Source: Mycolicibacterium flavescens
Lineage (GTDB): Bacteria > Actinomycetota > Actinomycetes > Mycobacteriales > Mycobacteriaceae
Direction of reading: 5' to 3'
Assembly: GCF_001722335.1 (NCBI RefSeq)
Contig: NZ_MIHA01000013.1
Coordinates: forward strand, 1 to 64,000
Length of the DNA stretch: 64,000 nucleotides
The notes under the pieces are model-generated. The model had not been told where the DNA came from. It saw only the letters and a program-made list of their open reading frames with translations, and searched no databases. Shown in pieces: positions 60,401 through 64,000 of the stretch; within the stretch, counting starts at the first letter, position 1, and each line of letters opens with the position of its first letter. The position numbers and the translations under genes are program-made.

Positions 60401-60463
60401 CGCCGAAACTGAAGGTTTGTCTGAAAACCCGCCGGAAAAACGCGCACAAGCTCAGTTTCGGCG
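60401..60463 (-). terminator. inverted repeat after moeA, possible terminator
   Basis: Arms CGCCGAAACTGA (60401-60412) and TCAGTTTCGGCG (60452-60463) are perfect 12-bp complements around a 39-base loop. It lies 12 bases after the moeA stop on the minus strand, in the 126-bp gap before psd. The large loop makes it an unusual terminator. Confidence 0.45.
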
Positions 60464-60475
60464 GTGCCGGACCCG

Positions 60476-61699
60476 TCAGCCGAGGTCCCACACCCGCACT
60501 TGGGAGCCCGCGGGCAGCGTGTCGACATCCTCGGCGATCTCGAGCAGACAGTTCGCCGATGCCAGCCAGCGCAGATGGTGCGACGCCGGCGGTCCGTAGC
60601 TGGTGACCGTGCCCGACTCGGCGTCGAGCACACCGCGGCGGAACTGGCGCTTCCCGCGCGGTGACTTCAGGTCCTCGGTCAGCACCGCGGTGCGCCGCGG
60701 GCGCTCCGGCTGCCTCGAACCCATCGCGGCCCGCAGCGGCGCGCGCAGGAACACCTCGAACGACACCAGCGCGCTCACCGGGTTGCCGGGCAGCGTGACG
60801 ATCGGGGTGCCGTCCACCGCGCCGCAGCCCTGCGGCATCCCCGGCTGCATCGCGACCTTGACGAACTCCACCGCACCGCCGCTTCCCGGCGTCGCCGACG
60901 ACCCGGCTCCGAGCGCGTCCTTGACCACCTCGTACGCGCCTGCGCTCACACCGCCGGTGGTGATGATCAGATCGGCCTGCCCGATGTGGCGGGCCAGCGC
61001 GGCGCGGAACGAGTCGACGTCGTCGCCGGTCATCGGTGAGGCCACCACCTCGGCGCCGGCATCGCGCAGCGCCGCGGCCAGCATCACCGCGTTGGACTCG
61101 TAGATCTGTCCCGGCGCCAGCGGTGTGCCCGGCGCGACGAGTTCGGTGCCGGTCGACATCACCAGCACCCGCTGGCGGGGGATCACGGTCAGCTCGCCGA
61201 GCCCGAGCGCGGCCGCCAGGCCCAGCGCCGCGGGTGTCAGCGCCTGACGGGCGCTCAGCACCGTCGTGCCCGCGGTGACGTCCTCGCCGGCGCGCCGGAT
61301 GTGGCGGCCCGGTTCGGCGCCCGCGCGGATCTCCACGGTGTCGGTGGCCGCGTCCGTCGCCTCGACCGGCACGACGGCCGTCGCGCCCGCGGGCATCATC
61401 GCGCCGGTCATGATCCGGTGTGCGGTACCGGGTTTCAGCGTCAACACACCGGTGCGGCCCGCGGGGATGTCCTCGGCGACGGGCAGCCGCACCGGGTGCT
61501 CGGGCGTCGCGGAGGCCACATCGTCGGCGACGACGGCGTACCCGTCCATCGCCGAGTTGTCGAACCCGGGCAGCGACAGCGGCGCGACGACGTCCTCGGC
61601 GAGCACGAGCCCGAGCGCCTCGGCGATCGGCACCCGCGCCGGTGCGCGTGCGGTGATCAGCCCGGCGACCACCCGCTGGTGTTCTTCGACGGTGCGCAT
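60476..61699 (-). CDS. moeA: molybdopterin molybdenumtransferase MoeA
   Basis: MoeA inserts molybdate into adenylated molybdopterin. The 407-residue protein has LPGFDNSAMDGYAV near the N-terminus, AHRIMTGAMMPAGA, the MPT-binding domain with STGTELV, SNAVMLAA and TTGGVSAGAYEVVKDAL, and LPGNPVSALVSFEVF. It starts at ATG 61699, which overlaps the SDR stop (ATGA). A longer frame upstream is antisense-free but is only another frame of the SDR gene. It matches moeA2 (Rv0438c) in place. Confidence 0.95.
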   Translation of the reverse strand: MRTVEEHQRVVAGLITARAPARVPIAEALGLVLAEDVVAPLSLPGFDNSAMDGYAVVADDVASATPEHPVRLPVAEDIPAGRTGVLTLKPGTAHRIMTGAMMPAGATAVVPVEATDAATDTVEIRAGAEPGRHIRRAGEDVTAGTTVLSARQALTPAALGLAAALGLGELTVIPRQRVLVMSTGTELVAPGTPLAPGQIYESNAVMLAAALRDAGAEVVASPMTGDDVDSFRAALARHIGQADLIITTGGVSAGAYEVVKDALGAGSSATPGSGGAVEFVKVAMQPGMPQGCGAVDGTPIVTLPGNPVSALVSFEVFLRAPLRAAMGSRQPERPRRTAVLTEDLKSPRGKRQFRRGVLDAESGTVTSYGPPASHHLRWLASANCLLEIAEDVDTLPAGSQVRVWDLG

Positions 61700-62610
61700 C
61701 ACAGCGGATAGGTGATGCCGGTCAGCTCCTCGGACATGGTCCACAATCGGCGCTGAATGTCTTCGTTGTGTGACTGTGCGCTCGACGCAACGACTTTCGG
61801 GTGTCCCTTGATCTCGCCGATGCCGTCGGGCCCGTAGTACTGGCCACCTTCGACGCCCGGGTCGGTGGCTGCGCGCAGCGTGGGCAGCGCGCCCTGATCG
61901 GCGGGTTGGGTGAAGATCTTCCACACGATGTCGGGCACGACGACCGGGATGTAGCGCATCAGTTCGGTGTCGGAGAAGCCGGGGTGTGCGGCGGTGGCGA
62001 TGGTCGGCGCGCCGCGGCCCGACAGCCGGCGCTGCAACTCGTAGGTGAACAACAGGTTGGCCAGCTTGGACTGCCCGTAGGCCTGGAACCGGTTGTACCC
62101 GGTTTCGAAGTGCGGGTCCTCGAAGCGGATCCGGGCCCGGATGCGGTGGCCGACGCTGCTGACGGTCACGATGCGCGACCCCTCGACCGCCAGCAGGTGG
62201 TCGAGCAGCAGCCCGGTCAACGCGAAGTGCCCGAGATGGTTGGTGCCGAACTGCATCTCGAAGCCGTCGGCGGTGAGCTCGCGGTCGGGCACGTACATCA
62301 GGCCGGCGTTGTTGATCAGCAGGTCGATGCGCGGATGCGCCGCGCGGATCTCGTCGGCGGCGTTGCGCACGCTGTCCAGCGACGACAGGTCGAGTTTCTG
62401 CACCGACACCACGGCGTGCGGGCTGGCCTTCTTGATCCGGTCGAGGGCCTCGTTGCCCTTGTCGAGGTTGCGCACCGCCAGCACCACCTGCGCGCCCCTG
62501 TCGGCCAGCACGGCCGCGGTGTCGTAGCCGAGGCCGCTGTTGGCTCCGGTGACGACCGCCGTCCGGCCGGACTGATCGGGCACGTCGGCCGCGGTCCATT
62601 TGCTGCCCAT
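61699..62610 (-). CDS. short-chain dehydrogenase/reductase (Rv0439c-like)
   Basis: The 303-residue enzyme has the NAD(P) motif VVTGANSGLGYDTA (TGxxxGxG), NNAGLMY, the catalytic Ser in TVSSVG, and YGQSKLANLLF with the YxxxK pair. It resembles retinol dehydrogenase/protochlorophyllide-reductase-like SDRs common in actinobacteria. The substrate is unknown. ATG 62610 is preferred over ATG 62619 because of homology start. It is upstream of moeA on the same transcript. Confidence 0.93.
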   Translation of the reverse strand: MGSKWTAADVPDQSGRTAVVTGANSGLGYDTAAVLADRGAQVVLAVRNLDKGNEALDRIKKASPHAVVSVQKLDLSSLDSVRNAADEIRAAHPRIDLLINNAGLMYVPDRELTADGFEMQFGTNHLGHFALTGLLLDHLLAVEGSRIVTVSSVGHRIRARIRFEDPHFETGYNRFQAYGQSKLANLLFTYELQRRLSGRGAPTIATAAHPGFSDTELMRYIPVVVPDIVWKIFTQPADQGALPTLRAATDPGVEGGQYYGPDGIGEIKGHPKVVASSAQSHNEDIQRRLWTMSEELTGITYPL

Positions 62611-62683
62611 GACGATCAAACATACTCAGCGGCGCGGCGCGCGGCGGTTCCCTAGGCTGGTCCGGACTGGGAGGGCAGAACAG

Positions 62684-63178
62684 ATGTCGCAACGGGCCGC
62701 GCTCGTCGACCCGGTGAACAGGCCGAGCAGCAAGGCGCCGCTGGTGTGGGCGCTGGGCGCGGCGATCCCGTGGTCGGCGCTGGTGCTGGGGCAGATCGTG
62801 TGGTTCGTCGTCGACCCCCGCCCGGCCTGGGTGCACGCGTTGGCCGCGGTGGCCACCGTCGTCGGGGCCGCGGTGTCCGTTCTCGTGGTGCCGTGGTGGC
62901 GCTACCGGGTGCACCGCTGGGACATCGACGGGCAGGCGGTCTACACCCGCACCGGGTGGCTGACCCAGGAGCGGCGGATCGCCCCGATCTCGCGGGTGCA
63001 GACCGTCGACACCGAACGCGGGCCGCTGGACCGGCTGTTCGGGTTGGCCAACGTCACGGTGACGACGGCGTCGTCGGCCGGGGCGGTGCGCATCGTGGCG
63101 CTCGATTCCGAAGTTGCCGACGCGATCGTCGCCCGCTTGACCGACATCGCCGCGCTCGGCGAGCAGGACGCCACGTGA
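62684..63178 (+). CDS. PH domain-containing membrane protein (bPH2/DUF304)
   Basis: The 164-residue protein has two TM helices at about residues 20-70 (LVWALGAAIPWSALVLGQIVWFV and HALAAVATVVGAAVSVLVV) followed by a bacterial PH2 domain with RVHRWDIDGQAVYTRTGWLTQERRIAPISRVQTVD. GGGAGGGCAG-type purines precede ATG 62684. Its stop overlaps the GTG of the next PH gene (GTGA), so they form a pair like YdbS and YdbT of Bacillus. Confidence 0.92.
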   Translation: MSQRAALVDPVNRPSSKAPLVWALGAAIPWSALVLGQIVWFVVDPRPAWVHALAAVATVVGAAVSVLVVPWWRYRVHRWDIDGQAVYTRTGWLTQERRIAPISRVQTVDTERGPLDRLFGLANVTVTTASSAGAVRIVALDSEVADAIVARLTDIAALGEQDAT

Positions 63179-64000
63179 CCGAAGAGGACTGGCAGCGCCT
63201 GAGTCCGCGGATGCTGCTGGTGCACCCGGTGCACGAGATCATCCGCCAGATCCCGGTGATCGTCGGTTCGCTGGTGCTCGGCTCGGCGACCGGCAACCCG
63301 CTGTTCGCGGTCCTGGTGTTCGCGCTGACCATCGCGGTGGGCCTGGCCCGCTGGTTCACCACCACCTACCGGATCGGCCCGTCGGACGTGCAACTGCGCA
63401 CCGGTCTGCTGCAGCGCAAAGTTCTGTCGTTGCCGCGCAACAGAATCCGTTCGGTCTCCACCGATGCCCGGTTGTTGCACCGGGTGCTGGGCCTGACGGT
63501 GCTGCGGGTCAGCACCGGTCAGGAGGCCACCGGCGACGCCGCGTTCGCGCTCGACGCGGTGCAGACCGAACAGGTGGGCCGGCTGCGCGCGCTGCTGCTG
63601 GCGGACTCGCTGGCACCCGAGGAGCCCACCGCCCCCGGCCGCGTGCTGGCGCGGTGGACGCCGTCGTGGTTGCGCTACAGCCCGCTGAGCTTCACTGGGC
63701 TGGCGATGATCGCGGCCGCGGCCGGTCTGGTCTATCAGGTGGGCGCCGGGCAGGCGGTGCAGGATTCGCAGCTCGCGCAGTCGGGTGTCGACGCCGCCGA
63801 ACGGTTCGGGGTGGCGGTCACCGTCGCGGTGCTCGCGGCGGCCGTGCTGCTGGCGTCGGTGGTGCTCTCGGTGCTGCAGTCACTGCTGAGCTACGCAAAC
63901 CTGGAGTTGCGCAGGGACTTTGACGTCCTGCACCTCAAACACGGACTGGTCCGGGTGCGTGAGCGCACCTTCGACATGCGCAGGCTGCGCGGCGGGACGC
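63175..64000 (+). CDS. PH domain-containing membrane protein, YdbT-like (partial, cut by window end)
   Basis: From GTG 63175 the frame stays open to the window end (275 codons seen). It has an N-terminal TM pair, a first bPH2 domain with YRIGPSDVQLRTGLLQRKVLSLPRNRIRSVSTDARLLHRVLG, two further TM helices (LSFTGLAMIAAAAGLVYQVG and VAVTVAVLAAAVLLASVVL) and the start of a second PH2 domain (LRRDFDVLHLKHGLVRVRERTF). YdbT-type proteins have two to three such units. The downstream part lies outside the window. Confidence 0.92.
   Translation, partial: MTEEDWQRLSPRMLLVHPVHEIIRQIPVIVGSLVLGSATGNPLFAVLVFALTIAVGLARWFTTTYRIGPSDVQLRTGLLQRKVLSLPRNRIRSVSTDARLLHRVLGLTVLRVSTGQEATGDAAFALDAVQTEQVGRLRALLLADSLAPEEPTAPGRVLARWTPSWLRYSPLSFTGLAMIAAAAGLVYQVGAGQAVQDSQLAQSGVDAAERFGVAVTVAVLAAAVLLASVVLSVLQSLLSYANLELRRDFDVLHLKHGLVRVRERTFDMRRLRGGT

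Noticed and set aside
61700..62914. Upstream extension of the moeA frame to 62914
   Set aside because: This part is an out-of-frame reading of the SDR gene. MoeA homology starts at ATG 61699, which overlaps the SDR stop.

Overview
The window is GC-rich chromosomal DNA from a mycobacterium, most likely a rapid-growing Mycolicibacterium-type species. The core gene order is the one I recall for M. tuberculosis Rv0408 to Rv0439: pta-ackA, pknG-glnH-glnX, mutT3, thiE, thiO-thiS-thiG, lpqL and a paralog, a septum-formation protein, an alpha/beta hydrolase, thiD-thiC, xthA, a GNAT protein, def, a DUF3263 protein, a LytR_C (VirR-like) protein, sodC, a YbdK-type ligase, a LON-domain protein, then AAA ATPase, pssA, psd, moeA and an SDR. 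Start codons are often GTG, ATGA or GTGA overlaps join many genes, and several promoters look leaderless. No rRNA, tRNA or CRISPR array was found.

Region by region: (1) 1-6616 is a scarred region. It holds a pirin gene broken twice, an EVE-domain gene, an IS21-type element at 1247-3801 with a 5-bp target duplication and a dead istA, a DivIVA fragment, a lower-GC islet with a truncated and frameshifted phosphoesterase gene, and an F420-dependent oxidoreductase gene whose native start codon appears lost at the islet edge. (2) 6638-21306 is core metabolism and signalling: acetate activation (Pta-AckA), a truncated haemoglobin, the GlnX-GlnH-PknG amino-acid sensing operon, thiamine thiazole synthesis under a TPP riboswitch, a GDSL esterase and an ABC exporter. 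(3) 21307-26054 is an accessory cassette: a long leader with a hairpin, a secreted or anchored protein built of about 65 seven-residue repeats, an SdpA/DUF5819-like protein and an HTTM (SdpB/vitamin-K-carboxylase-like) membrane protein. This is the best candidate in the window for an undescribed system. (4) 26098-35228 has two M28 lipoprotein peptidases (the second lacks a zinc ligand), a transporter operon with two small membrane proteins, a double-TetR regulator and a flavin monooxygenase. (5) 35284-46532 returns to core genes, with thiC under a second TPP riboswitch and a frameshifted 13E12-type HNH gene. (6) 46537-55839 carries a methyltransferase, a six-gene Mrp Na+/H+ antiporter operon and an acyltransferase-SGNH protein. 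(7) 55955-64000 has a DUF1707 protein with a recognisable promoter and operator, a long perfect inverted repeat, the AAA-pssA-psd and moeA-SDR groups, and two PH-domain membrane proteins, the last cut by the window end.

Themes that join genes: thiamine pyrophosphate control of both branches of thiamine synthesis (two aptamers about 22 kb apart), PknG with its upstream sensors, phosphatidylethanolamine synthesis (PssA then Psd), and the repeat protein with its probable two-protein maturation or export pair. M. tuberculosis names are from memory, not from a search.
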